Origin: an uncultured Planctomycetota bacterium
GTDB lineage: Bacteria; Planctomycetota; Phycisphaerae; UBA1845; Fen-1342
Reading direction: 5' to 3'
DNA: 64,000 bases
Assembly: GCA_900696525.1 (NCBI GenBank)
Contig: CAADGL010000016.1
Location: 62,001-126,000, forward strand
The position numbers and the translations under genes were made by a program. Below, in pieces: positions 10,112 through 21,972 of this stretch. Position 1 is the stretch's first letter. Every line of letters starts with the position of its first letter. Below the pieces are notes generated by a model. The model did no database searches. It was not told where the DNA came from and worked only from the letters and a program-made list of their open reading frames with translations.

Positions 10112-11545
10112 GTGACTTCTCCGGCCACTGCGGCTAAGACCCGTGCGTCCTCCCGCCTCTCCGACGCGGACGCGCTCGCGATGTACCACGAGCTCGGCAT
10201 CCACGAGCTCGGCCGGCTCGCGTTCCGAAGGCTGATCGAGCTGCACCCGGAGCCCTATCGCACCTACGTCGTCGACCGCAACATCAACTACTCCAACGTC
10301 TGCACCGCCAGGTGCATCTTCTGCAACTTCAAGACCGACCCCGGCCAGCCCGACGCCTACATCCTCAGTTTCGAACAGATCGGCCGGAAAATCGAGGAGC
10401 TGCTCGACATCGGCGGCACGCAGATTCTCATGCAGGGCGGCCTGGTGCCCGGTGGCGCGGGCGTCCTTCCCGCCGAGTTCCCGGCAGGCGGTTCCCCCGA
10501 CTCAGGAGCGGACGGGGAGACCGGCCGGAAGCCGATACCACAGGAGCACACGCTGCCGTTCGAGTGGTACCTCGACCTGCTGCGCTTCATCCGCACGAAC
10601 TACCCCACCATCCACATCCACGCCTTCAGCCCGCCCGAAATCTGGGCCTTCCACCAGGTCTATCGCATGCCCCTGCGCGACGTGCTGCTGCGCTTGCAGG
10701 AAGCCGGCCTCGCCACCATCCCCGGCGGCGGCGGCGAGATCCTCGTCGACCGCGTCCGCCGCAAGATCGGCCAGGGCAAGACGCTGACGGCCGAGTGGCT
10801 CGAAGTCATGCGCCAGGCGCACAAGATCGGGATGAAGACGAGCTGCACGATGATGATGGGCCACATCGAGACGATCGAGGAGCGCATCGAGCACCTGCGC
10901 GTGCTGCGCGACCTTCAGGACGAGACCGGCGGCTTCACGGCGTTCATCCACTGGCCGTTCCAGCCGGAAGGCGCGCCGCTGGGAAGGTGGCCGAGGCTGC
11001 CGCTTGATAGCGACGATCACATATCGAATAGCGAACCAACGGAAGCTCCCGCCGCGCTTTCTTCCCTTGTCTCGCCATTCGCCATTCGCCGTTCGCCATT
11101 ACGCCGCCCCCGCCCCGACGGCGTCCACCTCCTGCTCGCTGACGCCCACGAGTACCTGGTGATGCTCGCGATTGCCCGGCTGTATCTCGACAACATCCCG
11201 AACATGCAGAGCAGTTGGGTCACGATGGGCCCGAAGATCGGCCAGCTCGCGCTGTTCTACGGCGCCAACGACATGGGCAGCGTCATGATGGAGGAGAACG
11301 TCGTCAGCCAGGCCGGCGCCACCTTTCGCCTCAGCGAGGACGAAATCCGCCGCCTCATCGCCGACGCCGGCTGGCTCCCGCAGCAGCGCGACCAGTATTA
11401 CCGCCCGATCGACACCTCGGCCATGCGCCGCGCCCGCGTCGACGCCCCGCCCGTCTCCACCGTCACCGCGAACCAGCCCGCCGCCGTCGTGCCGCTGACT
11501 GTCGCTGGCGTCGCCGACTCGCGCGCGGACCGCCGCGTGTATTGA
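10112..11545 (+). CDS. mqnC: Cyclic dehypoxanthine futalosine synthase (radical SAM), with two insertions
   Basis: Radical SAM enzyme of the futalosine route to menaquinone, closing the ring of dehypoxanthine futalosine. The family start DRNINYSNVC leads into the cluster motif C64-x3-C68-x2-C71 (CTARCIFC). The signatures IPGGGGEILVDRVR and LYLDNIPNMQSSWVTMGP follow. At 477 residues it is about 100 longer than usual. The excess is two low-complexity insertions, at about residues 113-147 and 292-340. Both contain DNA repeats found elsewhere in the window. They fall where family members have short loops, so the enzyme may still fold. The GTG start at 10112 has GAAGGA about 10 nt upstream. No other menaquinone gene is adjacent. 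Confidence 0.9.
   Translation: MTSPATAAKTRASSRLSDADALAMYHELGIHELGRLAFRRLIELHPEPYRTYVVDRNINYSNVCTARCIFCNFKTDPGQPDAYILSFEQIGRKIEELLDIGGTQILMQGGLVPGGAGVLPAEFPAGGSPDSGADGETGRKPIPQEHTLPFEWYLDLLRFIRTNYPTIHIHAFSPPEIWAFHQVYRMPLRDVLLRLQEAGLATIPGGGGEILVDRVRRKIGQGKTLTAEWLEVMRQAHKIGMKTSCTMMMGHIETIEERIEHLRVLRDLQDETGGFTAFIHWPFQPEGAPLGRWPRLPLDSDDHISNSEPTEAPAALSSLVSPFAIRRSPLRRPRPDGVHLLLADAHEYLVMLAIARLYLDNIPNMQSSWVTMGPKIGQLALFYGANDMGSVMMEENVVSQAGATFRLSEDEIRRLIADAGWLPQQRDQYYRPIDTSAMRRARVDAPPVSTVTANQPAAVVPLTVAGVADSRADRRVY
11072..11100. repeat. Short-period repeat inside mqnC (TCGCCATTCGCCATT type)
   Basis: Three to four tandem copies of a 7-9 bp CGCCATT/CGCCGTT motif lie in the coding sequence of the second MqnC insertion. 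The same motif in inverted orientation (GCGAATGGCGAATGGCG) is at 14250-14266 in the atpG-atpD gap, and a diverged copy is at 14459-14480. Confidence 0.7.
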
Positions 11546-11559
11546 GCACAGAATCTCAG

Positions 11560-11654
11560 ACAGGCCGATCGCCTGTGCCAGACAGGCGGATAGCCTGTCC
11601 CACACCAACGAGGAACGGGCGCTGGCGGGCCGATAGCCCGTGACGGTCCGTCAC
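11560..11654. repeat. Array of four small palindromes downstream of mqnC
   Basis: Three related hairpins occur in 80 bp: ACAGGC-CGATC-GCCTGT (11560-11576), ACAGGC-GGATA-GCCTGT (11582-11598) and CGGGC-CGATA-GCCCG (11626-11640). The arms of the third have changed together so that pairing is kept. A fourth, GTGACGG-T-CCGTCAC (11640-11654), overlaps the end of the TagF-like gene. The array fills the convergent gap and could serve as a two-way transcription end or be a dispersed palindromic element. Confidence 0.65.
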
Positions 11655-12667
11655 GCGGCGCCGGCGCGCTCCAGCCACGACAGCAGCGTTTCGCCCTCGC
11701 GCGCGGCGGTTCCGGGCTGGGGCCAGCCCGGCTCTGCCCGACCCTGCGGCGCGCCGCTGCCGACCGCCCCCGCCACGCCGCCGCCCGCGACGCCGCCCAC
11801 GACGCCGCCGATGCGGCCCAGCAACGGCTCGACGAACCCGTAGCCGCGCGCCTGCGGCGTGAGCAACTGGAAATCCGAGGGCAGCAGGTCGCGCCCCAGC
11901 AGCCAGAGCGCCGCCGGCTCGTCCGCGGGCCAAACCCATTGCAGCTCGCACCCGGCCGCCCGCGCCAGCCCGCCGAACCAGGCCGTCCACACGGCGGCCT
12001 GCGCGGCGCGATCGAGCCCGTCCAGCAGCGGGCACTCGACCGCGAGCTGCCGCAGCGTCTGCGGATTGCCGCGCCAGCGCCGGGCGCGCGGCGCGAGCGA
12101 CACGACGTCGACGCCGGGGTCGCGCCCGGCGGCGGCGAACCAGTCGCCCGCGGCGAGTTGCAGCGCGGCGTCGCGCTGCGCGGCGGCGTCGGCGGCGGCG
12201 ACCGCGCCGAGCACCAGCCGGCGTGAGCCGAAGGCGGCCTGAAATCCGTCGGCCCGCTCGACGGCCGCCAGCTCGTCAAACAGCACGGCCAGTTGCTCGT
12301 CGAGCCGGCGGGCGATGAGCCACGCCGCGAGCGGGTCGTCGCCCAGCGCGGCGCGCGGGATGGTGACGAAGAACGCCAGCGGAAACGGGCGGCCGAGGCT
12401 GTCGTGGCTGCCGCGAATGTGCGCGGCGACGAAATCGCCGCGGGGGATCGGCCGCACGAAGAGTCGCGTTGGCGCGACGGCGGACTGGTCGCTGTGCTGC
12501 ATCCATGCCGCGCGGCCGTCGTCGAGCCAGCGGCAGAAGGCCGACGCCGCCGGCCCGCCCGTGTTCAGCCGGCGATACTCGGCGGCAAAAGGGACTTTGC
12601 CATAGGCGCGCAGCGGCAGGTCCCGCGGGGCGAAGAGGCCGGAGATGAGCTGGCCGAGGCTTGGCAC
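11651..12667 (-). CDS. TagF-like domain protein (type VI secretion-associated family)
   Basis: A 338-residue cytoplasmic protein. Its first 150 residues follow the TagF/ImpM pattern: AYGKVPFAAEYRRLN at the start, then HDSLGRPFPLAFFVTI, equivalent to the conserved GxDSVGRxxPL segment, and an acidic helix region. TagF proteins act as post-translational brakes on type VI secretion in Pseudomonas and Agrobacterium. The C-terminal half is not recognised and contains a Gly/Val-rich run (RIGGVVGGVAGGGVAGAVG) that might be membrane-active. No other type VI gene is nearby. It lies downstream of atpD on the same strand with a 115-bp gap. The family call is moderate and the role here is unknown. Confidence 0.6.
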   Translation of the reverse strand: MPSLGQLISGLFAPRDLPLRAYGKVPFAAEYRRLNTGGPAASAFCRWLDDGRAAWMQHSDQSAVAPTRLFVRPIPRGDFVAAHIRGSHDSLGRPFPLAFFVTIPRAALGDDPLAAWLIARRLDEQLAVLFDELAAVERADGFQAAFGSRRLVLGAVAAADAAAQRDAALQLAAGDWFAAAGRDPGVDVVSLAPRARRWRGNPQTLRQLAVECPLLDGLDRAAQAAVWTAWFGGLARAAGCELQWVWPADEPAALWLLGRDLLPSDFQLLTPQARGYGFVEPLLGRIGGVVGGVAGGGVAGAVGSGAPQGRAEPGWPQPGTAAREGETLLSWLERAGAA

Positions 12668-12782
12668 GCGGAGAATCTTACGCGAATCGGGCCGCGATCC
12701 GAGCCCCAGGCGCCAGCGCCCGGGGGTCCGTTCTCGTACCCACGGCGCGGCTCGGCCTGGATAGGGACACGGCCCGGGCTGC

Positions 12783-14399
<1,617 letters not shown>

Positions 14400-14482
14400 C
14401 TAGCGTCTCTCGGGCCCCTGAGCGAGCGATGTTGACCCGCCTGGCAGACGCCGATGCTCATTCGCCGTTCGCTGCCCGCCGC

Positions 14483-15364
14483 TCACGCTTTCACCGCTTC
14501 GGCCCCGCCGACGATGTCCGCCAGCTCCAGCGTGATCTGCGACTGCCGGGCGCGGTTGTACTCGCGCGTCAGGAACTTGATCATCTCGCCGGCCGAGTCG
14601 GTCGCGGCCTTCATCGCCACCATGCGCGAGACCTGCTCGCTGACGATGGCGTCGTTGAAGCACTGGTACAGGCGGATCTTCACCGTCTCCGGGATCAGCC
14701 GGCCGAGCAGCGTCTCCGCGTCGGGCGAGAACTCGAACTCGGCCCGCGGGCCACGGCGCTCGCCCTCCTCGCCGGCGGGCTCGGCGCGCTCGATGGGCAG
14801 GAGCTGCACCACCGTCGGGCGCTGGAGCGCGACGCTGACGAAGCGCATGTACGCGACCTCGACCCGCGCCAGCTCGCCGGCGACGTAACGCTGCATGTAG
14901 CGCTCCGCCATCTCCGCCACCTGGCTGTAGGCGATGCGGTCCTCGACGTTCGTGACGCGCTGCGTCAGCTCCACCCGCAGGAAGCGGGCGTAGTTGATCC
15001 CCTTCTTGCCGACCATCTCCATCTCAACCGCCTGGCCGCCCTGCTCCAGCCCGCGCCGCCGCTCGAACGCGCTGCGCAGCACCGACGCGTTGTACGCCCC
15101 GCACAGGCCGCGGTTCGAGCTGATCGTCAGCAGCAGCGCCCGGCGCGCCCCGGCGTTCGGCCGCAGCAGCGGGTGCTCGACCGAGTCGCCGGAGGAGACG
15201 GCCTCGATCATCTGCGTGATGCGCTCGGTGTAGGGCTTGCTGGCGACGGCGCGTTGCAGGCATTTCTGAAAGCGCGCCGTGGCGATGAGCTGCATCGTCT
15301 GCGTGATCTTGCGGATGTTCCGCACGGCCTTGCGGCGCTTGGTAATGGCGCGGGCCTTAGCCAT
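14483..15364 (-). CDS. atpG: F1 ATP synthase subunit gamma
   Basis: The 293-residue central-stalk subunit. The N-terminal helix MAKARAITKRRKAVRNIRKI with TQTMQLIATARF, the SSNRGLCGAYN segment and the C-terminal helix around MKAATDSAGEMIKFLTREYN are all diagnostic; the terminal helices form the rotor coiled coil. A charged insertion (about residues 200-215, GEEGERRGPR) lies in the globular part. It sits between atpA and atpD with gaps of 205 and 254 bp, larger than the rest of the operon. Confidence 0.96.
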   Translation of the reverse strand: MAKARAITKRRKAVRNIRKITQTMQLIATARFQKCLQRAVASKPYTERITQMIEAVSSGDSVEHPLLRPNAGARRALLLTISSNRGLCGAYNASVLRSAFERRRGLEQGGQAVEMEMVGKKGINYARFLRVELTQRVTNVEDRIAYSQVAEMAERYMQRYVAGELARVEVAYMRFVSVALQRPTVVQLLPIERAEPAGEEGERRGPRAEFEFSPDAETLLGRLIPETVKIRLYQCFNDAIVSEQVSRMVAMKAATDSAGEMIKFLTREYNRARQSQITLELADIVGGAEAVKA

Positions 15365-15569
15365 GGAGCACCGGGGAGGTCAGAGTGCAAGATGCTGGGT
15401 GGGGACGACGGCGCCCGACCTCCTGGCCCGCCATTCCTTTCGTCGGTGCGGCGACCACCGTGATGACGCGCAGCGCGAACGAGTACGTTCGGCTCTGAAT
15501 CGAGGGAGGCTGGTCCGGCTTGCGTTCCATCTTGAACCTTGCACTGGTCTTCTGTGGACTCTGCGCTCG

Positions 15570-17228
<1,659 letters not shown>

Positions 17229-17293
17229 CTGGGTTCCCTCTGCAAAGCCCTCGCGGCATCACCGGCCGCCCGCGGTACGAAAAAAACGCGCGC

Positions 17294-17881
17294 TCAGACC
17301 GCGCTCTGGATTCCGACTCCGGCGGCGCCGCGCTCGTGCAGGCGCCGATGCAGCTCGTGCAACTGGCGGCGCACCGAGTTGTCGTAGAGCATGTCGCCGA
17401 TGCGCAGCACCAGCCCGCCGATGATCTCCGGCTCGACGCGGTACTCGACCAGCGGCTCCTTGCCCGAAAGCGCCCGGACGGTCTCGACGACGGCGCGGCG
17501 CTGGTCTTCCTCAAGCGGCACCGCGCTGACCGCCAGCGCCTCGGTCTGGCCCGCGGCCGCCTCCTGCCGCAGCACGTAGCAGCGCAGCAGCGGTTCTAGC
17601 AGCCCGGTGCGGCCGTTGCGGTTGATCACCAGCAGCGTGTTGAGCACCTCGTCGCACAAGCGCCCGCGAAACCACCTCTCCAGCAGCTTGCCGCGCTGGT
17701 CCACGTCGATCGCCGGCGAGTCGAGGTACGCGGCCGCTTCCGGCGTGCTGCGCAGCAGGCTCACGACCTCCTCGAGCTCGCTGCGCACCTGATCGATGCG
17801 GCCATGCTCCCGCGCCAGCTCGAACAGCGCCTCGGCGTACACGTCGGCGACGTCGAACTGCTTCTCCGATGCCCGCGCCAT
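17294..17881 (-). CDS. atpH: F1 ATP synthase subunit delta
   Basis: The 195-residue peripheral-stalk subunit joining F1 to the b subunits. The N-terminal helical domain starts at ADVYAEALFELAREHG. The C-terminal conserved segment is VEYRVEPEIIGGLVLRIGDMLYDNSVRRQL, matching the family pattern GGhxlrigdxxhDxSvxxqL. AGAGG precedes the ATG. The stop of atpF is 16 nt upstream. Confidence 0.93.
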   Translation of the reverse strand: MARASEKQFDVADVYAEALFELAREHGRIDQVRSELEEVVSLLRSTPEAAAYLDSPAIDVDQRGKLLERWFRGRLCDEVLNTLLVINRNGRTGLLEPLLRCYVLRQEAAAGQTEALAVSAVPLEEDQRRAVVETVRALSGKEPLVEYRVEPEIIGGLVLRIGDMLYDNSVRRQLHELHRRLHERGAAGVGIQSAV

Positions 17882-17897
17882 GCGATTCCGGCCTCTT

Positions 17898-18533
17898 TCA
17901 GTTGCTGGACGCCTTCATGCGCGCCAGCGACTCGTTCACCAGGGCGCGATGGTCCTCCGCCCGCAGCTCCTTGCGGATCACCCCCGCCGCCACGCGCACC
18001 GCCACCTCGGCCGCCTGGTCGTACAGCTCCTTCACCGCCGTATCCCGCGCCAGCGCGATCTCGCGCTTGGCGCGCTCCAGCGTCTCGCCCGCCTCCTGGC
18101 GGGCTTCGTCCTGGATGCGGCGGCGGACGACCTCGGCGTCGCGGCGGCCCTCCTCGACGATGGCGGTCGCCTCCTCGCGCGCCTTGTCGATCTGCCGCTT
18201 GTAGTCGGCCAGCAGCTTCTCGGCTGCCAGCCGCTCGCGCCGCGCGTCCTCGAGCGCCCCGCGGATCTGGTGCTCCCGCTCGTTCAGCACGCGCAGCAAC
18301 TGCGGCCACGCCTTCTGCCCCAGCACCGCCAGCACGATCCCGAAGATGATCAGCGTGATGATCGCGTTGCCCAGCCCGCCCGCGAACAGGTTCGGCCTGC
18401 CGTGACTGTCATGAGCCGCCGCGGCCGCGCCATCCGCCGGTGGCGCGTCGTGCGCCGGCGGACCGGCGGCCAGGGCGGCCGCGGCCAGCATCACGGCCGC
18501 CAGCAGCGCGGCCATGCTCGTTCGAACGCTCAT
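17898..18533 (-). CDS. atpF: Fo ATP synthase subunit b with N-terminal signal peptide
   Basis: 211 residues. Residues 1-23 look like a cleavable signal peptide (AALLAAVMLAAAALA). A His/Ala-rich linker leads to the single membrane helix near 52-72 (LGNAIITLIIFGIVLAVLG). The rest is a long charged coiled coil (about 80-190) that forms the peripheral stalk. Most bacterial b subunits begin directly with the membrane helix, so the extra exported segment is a lineage feature. It lies between atpE and atpH. Confidence 0.93.
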   Translation of the reverse strand: MSVRTSMAALLAAVMLAAAALAAGPPAHDAPPADGAAAAAHDSHGRPNLFAGGLGNAIITLIIFGIVLAVLGQKAWPQLLRVLNEREHQIRGALEDARRERLAAEKLLADYKRQIDKAREEATAIVEEGRRDAEVVRRRIQDEARQEAGETLERAKREIALARDTAVKELYDQAAEVAVRVAAGVIRKELRAEDHRALVNESLARMKASSN

Positions 18534-18581
18534 GCGGGAGCCTCCTGCCCGGCGCAGCGCCGGGGACGAGCGCCAGTACCC

Positions 18582-18947
<366 letters not shown>

Positions 18948-19832
18948 CTAATGCGAAGAGGCGACCGCGCCTTCCGCATGATGCTCCTCATGCTTCTCGT
19001 CGTGGTGGATGTTCACGGCCAGGCCGATGAACACCGCGGTCAGCGTCGTGAAGATGAACGCGTGCAGAAACGCGACGAGAATCTCTAGGAAATAGATGAG
19101 CACGCTGCCGGCGATCACGGCGACCGTCACGCCCGCGCCGCCGACCGGCCCCAGGGTGGCGAAGGACGCGCCCACGAAGCTGAGCAGGACGGCCAGCAGG
19201 ATGTGCCCGGCGAGCATGTTGGCCGTGAGGCGCACGCACAGCGCCCCCGACTTGAAGAACAGGCCCGCGATCTCCAGGATGGCGATCAGCCACGCGATCC
19301 ACCACGGACCCATGAAAAAGTGCTTGACGTAGTCCAGCCCGTGATAACGCAGCCCGTTGTACACGATCAGCGCCAGCGTCAGGAACGCCAACGCTCCCGT
19401 CACGTAGAAATTCGCCGTCGACGTCCCGCCCACCAGGTGTCCCGGAACGAACCAGAACCAGTCCGCTAGCGGCAGCAGTCCCAGCACGTTCGCGACCAGG
19501 ATGAAAAAGAACAGCGACCACAGGTACGGCGTGAACCGGTCGGTGTAGTGCCCGAGGTTCGGCTTGAAGATCTGCTCGCGCAGCGCCACGCACACCGCCT
19601 CGATCGCCGTCCCCCAGCCGCGCGGCACGAGCCGCCCGATCGGGTCATCCCCCGCACGGTACACCAGTGCCCGCGGTATCCCCCAGATCAGCAGTCCGGC
19701 GCCGACAACCTGCATCAGAATGTGATTACTGATCAGCGGGAACGAGAACACCCCGCCGCCGGGGTTCAGGTCCAGCATCGTGTGCTGGATCACGTGCTCG
19801 ATCGGGTTGCTCGCCCCCAGCACCGCCATCAT
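18948..19832 (-). CDS. atpB: Fo ATP synthase subunit a
   Basis: The 294-residue stator subunit that forms the proton half-channels. The essential arginine is in LCVRLTANMLAGH (equivalent to E. coli R210), and the last helix carries FLEILVAFLHAFIFTTLTAVFI. There are six to seven hydrophobic segments and a His/Glu-rich C-terminal tail (HHDEKHEEHHAEG). Two ATG codons occur in tandem at 19832 and 19829. The stop of the upstream atpI-like gene is 1 nt away. Confidence 0.96.
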   Translation of the reverse strand: MMAVLGASNPIEHVIQHTMLDLNPGGGVFSFPLISNHILMQVVGAGLLIWGIPRALVYRAGDDPIGRLVPRGWGTAIEAVCVALREQIFKPNLGHYTDRFTPYLWSLFFFILVANVLGLLPLADWFWFVPGHLVGGTSTANFYVTGALAFLTLALIVYNGLRYHGLDYVKHFFMGPWWIAWLIAILEIAGLFFKSGALCVRLTANMLAGHILLAVLLSFVGASFATLGPVGGAGVTVAVIAGSVLIYFLEILVAFLHAFIFTTLTAVFIGLAVNIHHDEKHEEHHAEGAVASSH

Positions 19833-19833
19833 C

Positions 19834-20274
19834 CTACGCCGACCCCCTCACCTCGCCCGCCGGCCGCAACAACTGAATCAGTCCGGCGACATCCACGCCC
19901 AGCAGCACGAACTGTCCGATCCCCACCCAGATCAGAAGGATCGCCGGCGACGCGGCGGCGTACCGCGCGACGAGCGCCAGCGCCGCGGTCACGCCGAAAC
20001 GCACGCCCAGCCCCAGGAGGCTGCCCCACGCCAGAGCCTGCTGGCCGCGATTCAGCACCGCCACGGCCGGCACGAGCCCGGCCCAGGCTCCGATAAGCGC
20101 GATGCCCAGCCCGGCCGCCATCGGTCCCGCGGCCTCCGGGCCGGCCAGCACCGTGGTCGGATAGAACGCGGCTGCGCCCAGCAGCAGCGCGGCCACGAAC
20201 GAGCGGCCCGCGAGGCGCGCCCCCACCGCCATCGGCTCCGTGACGCCCGACTTTCCCCCTGCCGGTTCACTCAT
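19834..20274 (-). CDS. ATP synthase subunit I-like membrane protein
   Basis: A 146-residue protein with four hydrophobic segments, placed exactly where AtpI lies in ATP synthase operons. Sequence similarity to AtpI is weak by eye; the assignment rests on topology and position between the atpZ-like gene and atpB. AtpI proteins assist assembly of the c ring. The ATG at 20274 lies inside the end of the upstream gene, with which it overlaps by 8 nt. Confidence 0.65.
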   Translation of the reverse strand: MSEPAGGKSGVTEPMAVGARLAGRSFVAALLLGAAAFYPTTVLAGPEAAGPMAAGLGIALIGAWAGLVPAVAVLNRGQQALAWGSLLGLGVRFGVTAALALVARYAAASPAILLIWVGIGQFVLLGVDVAGLIQLLRPAGEVRGSA

Positions 20275-20569
20275 CTGTCTGATCCCGTCCGCCAGCGTGC
20301 GGCTCCTCCGCACGCTGTCGCCGCGCGTCCTGCTCGGCCAGTTTCTGAAGCCGGATCGCCTGGGTCACCAGGTGATACATCCCCCCGACGCACCCGATCA
20401 GCGCTCCGGCCAGCAGCCCGATGTGGCCCGTCCCGAAAGTCCGGTCGATCCAGTATCCGAGCAGCGTGCAGCCGGCGATACCCGCGCCGAATTCAAGCCC
20501 GAGACTGGCGAATCGGAACTGCCTGCCCCGCGCCCGCTGCCGCTGTTCCTCGGATGCGCCGGACCCCAC
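20267..20569 (-). CDS. AtpZ/AtpI-family small membrane protein
   Basis: A 100-residue protein with two membrane segments. The pattern ASLGLEFGAGIAGCTLLGYWIDRTFGT and GLLAGALIGCVGGMYHL matches the AtpZ family (putative F1Fo accessory protein, suggested to help Mg2+/Ca2+ supply or assembly). It is the first gene of the ATP synthase operon. The GTG start at 20569 has no strong ribosome-binding site, so the start is uncertain. Confidence 0.78.
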   Translation of the reverse strand: MGSGASEEQRQRARGRQFRFASLGLEFGAGIAGCTLLGYWIDRTFGTGHIGLLAGALIGCVGGMYHLVTQAIRLQKLAEQDARRQRAEEPHAGGRDQTDE

Positions 20570-21012
20570 GGCCGCGCCCCGCTTTCATGTCCCTTCGCCC
20601 CCGCTTCGCCCGCGCCTCCAGGTGGCCGACACACCGCCGCCAAGCGGGCCCCACATGGTAGAGCAACCCGCTGGGGCGTCAAGGGGCCGAGCACGCTTCC
20701 ACCGCGGCGTGCTCGTACGGCTTGAACCTCGCCGCGCCCATGAGGAAGCGCTTGCGCCCGTTGGCGTCCTCGTTTCAACCGCTTCCTCACGGGCGCGGCT
20801 TCGGCTCAGAAAGCAAACTGTACCGGTACCACCGCGGCGGACCCGCTGCGGAATGATGGCGGAAGAACCCCTTGCGTTCGCCGCGCCTTGGCCGGATAAT
20901 GCAAGCTATCGTTTCGGACGCTCGAGCCGGTTGCCAACTCTTTGCGCGTCATCGCGGGCTCAGCACCCGAACCGGCGCGGGGCTGCACGCTGGGCCGAAA
21001 GTAGGTTCCGCC
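20570..21012. other. Divergent intergenic region (443 bp) upstream of the ATP synthase operon
   Basis: No gene is visible. It separates the minus-strand ATP synthase operon from the plus-strand prepilin-like gene, so it should hold both promoters, but no clear -35/-10 pair can be read in this GC-rich DNA. It contains one copy of the dispersed inverted element at 20731-20799. Confidence 0.6.
20731..20799. repeat. Dispersed inverted-pair repeat, copy 1
   Basis: Left arm GCCGCGCCCATGAGGAAGCG... (20731-20753) and right arm AACCGCTTCCTCACGGGCGC... (20777-20799) are near-perfect inverted copies with a 23-bp spacer. Two further pairs of the same element lie inside the molybdoenzyme gene at 36138-36212 and 36684-36761. 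Confidence 0.8.
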
Positions 21013-21873
21013 ATGTCGGGTCGATCTGCCCATCGCCGCGCGTTCACGCTGATCGAGCTGCTGCTTGTGGTCGCGATCATCGCACTGCTGATCGCGATTC
21101 TTGCCCCGTCGCTCCAGGGCGCCCGCAAGCAGGCGCTGCAACTCAAATGCAACGCCAACCTGCGCGAGCTCGGCCATGCCGCCAGTTTCTACGCCCAGGA
21201 CAACCGCCAGCGCATCGTGCGCGCCGAGTACCGCCCGCCGCCCGGCGGCGACTGGCGCTCTCACCTGCACTACTCGCAGGCGCTGCTGTACGGCCTGCCC
21301 TACTACGACGGCGTGATCCCCGGCCTGTGGCGCCCGACGCCTCTCGCCGGCCAGGCGCCATTGATCGAGGTGCTGCGGAAAATCCCCACCTTCCAGTGCC
21401 CGAGCTTTCCGGATGAGCTGACCAACGGCGACCAGTCGCTTGACTACGTCGTCAACGCCTTCCGGATGCCCTACACCGATCGCAACGTCCAGCTCGACAA
21501 CCCGCACGACGGCGGACCGCCGGGGCAGAGCTACACCGGCGTGAATCAGCCGCCGGCCGACTACGAAGACTTCTTCCAGTTGGACCGGCTCGATCGCCGG
21601 ACGAACCCGGCCCGCGTCATTTACCTGACGGAGGCGCATCACAGCCTGCCGACGAACGACCTCCAGTTCCACGACGTGTTCTACACGTCGATGCTGCCGC
21701 TGGCGCGCTTCCCGCGGATCGCGAGCGACAAGCGCCATCCGAAGGGCATCAGCGCCCTGTTCCTCGACGGCCACGTCGTCACCATGCGCCAGTCGTACAT
21801 GGACGTCGGCTACCCCCGCCCCGTCGGCGACCGCCTGCGCTGGTTCACCTGGTACGTCCCGGGAATGCAGTAG
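21013..21873 (+). CDS. Prepilin-like protein with H-X9-DG motif
   Basis: A 286-residue exported pseudopilin-like protein. A short basic leader (MSGRSAHRRA) is followed by FTLIELLLVVAIIALLIAIL, the class III prepilin signal processed by a prepilin peptidase; the cleavage site has Ala rather than Gly at -1 and Glu at +5. The C-terminal H-PKGISALFL-DG segment has exactly nine residues between His and Asp-Gly, the H-X9-DG motif typical of Planctomycetota. The ATG at 21013 is the one directly before the leader; the frame extends upstream without pilin character. The peptidase gene at 32174-33757 is a candidate processor. Confidence 0.9.
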   Translation: MSGRSAHRRAFTLIELLLVVAIIALLIAILAPSLQGARKQALQLKCNANLRELGHAASFYAQDNRQRIVRAEYRPPPGGDWRSHLHYSQALLYGLPYYDGVIPGLWRPTPLAGQAPLIEVLRKIPTFQCPSFPDELTNGDQSLDYVVNAFRMPYTDRNVQLDNPHDGGPPGQSYTGVNQPPADYEDFFQLDRLDRRTNPARVIYLTEAHHSLPTNDLQFHDVFYTSMLPLARFPRIASDKRHPKGISALFLDGHVVTMRQSYMDVGYPRPVGDRLRWFTWYVPGMQ

Positions 21874-21920
21874 CCGACAGCCACCCCGTCACCGCCGCAC
21901 TCTGCCGGCCACTCCCTCTT

Positions 21921-21972
21921 GTGGCCGGCTTCCAGCCGGTTCTTCCGTGGTTCTACCGGCTTCCGGCCGGTC
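21921..21972. repeat. GGCCGGAAGCCGG-type repeats at the 3' end of acpS
   Basis: GGCCGGCTTCCAGCCGG and CCGGCTTCCGGCCGG occur within 50 bp. The second encodes the last six codons and the TAG stop of acpS. Its 15-bp core recurs in inverted form at 10520-10534 inside the first mqnC insertion. Confidence 0.65.
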
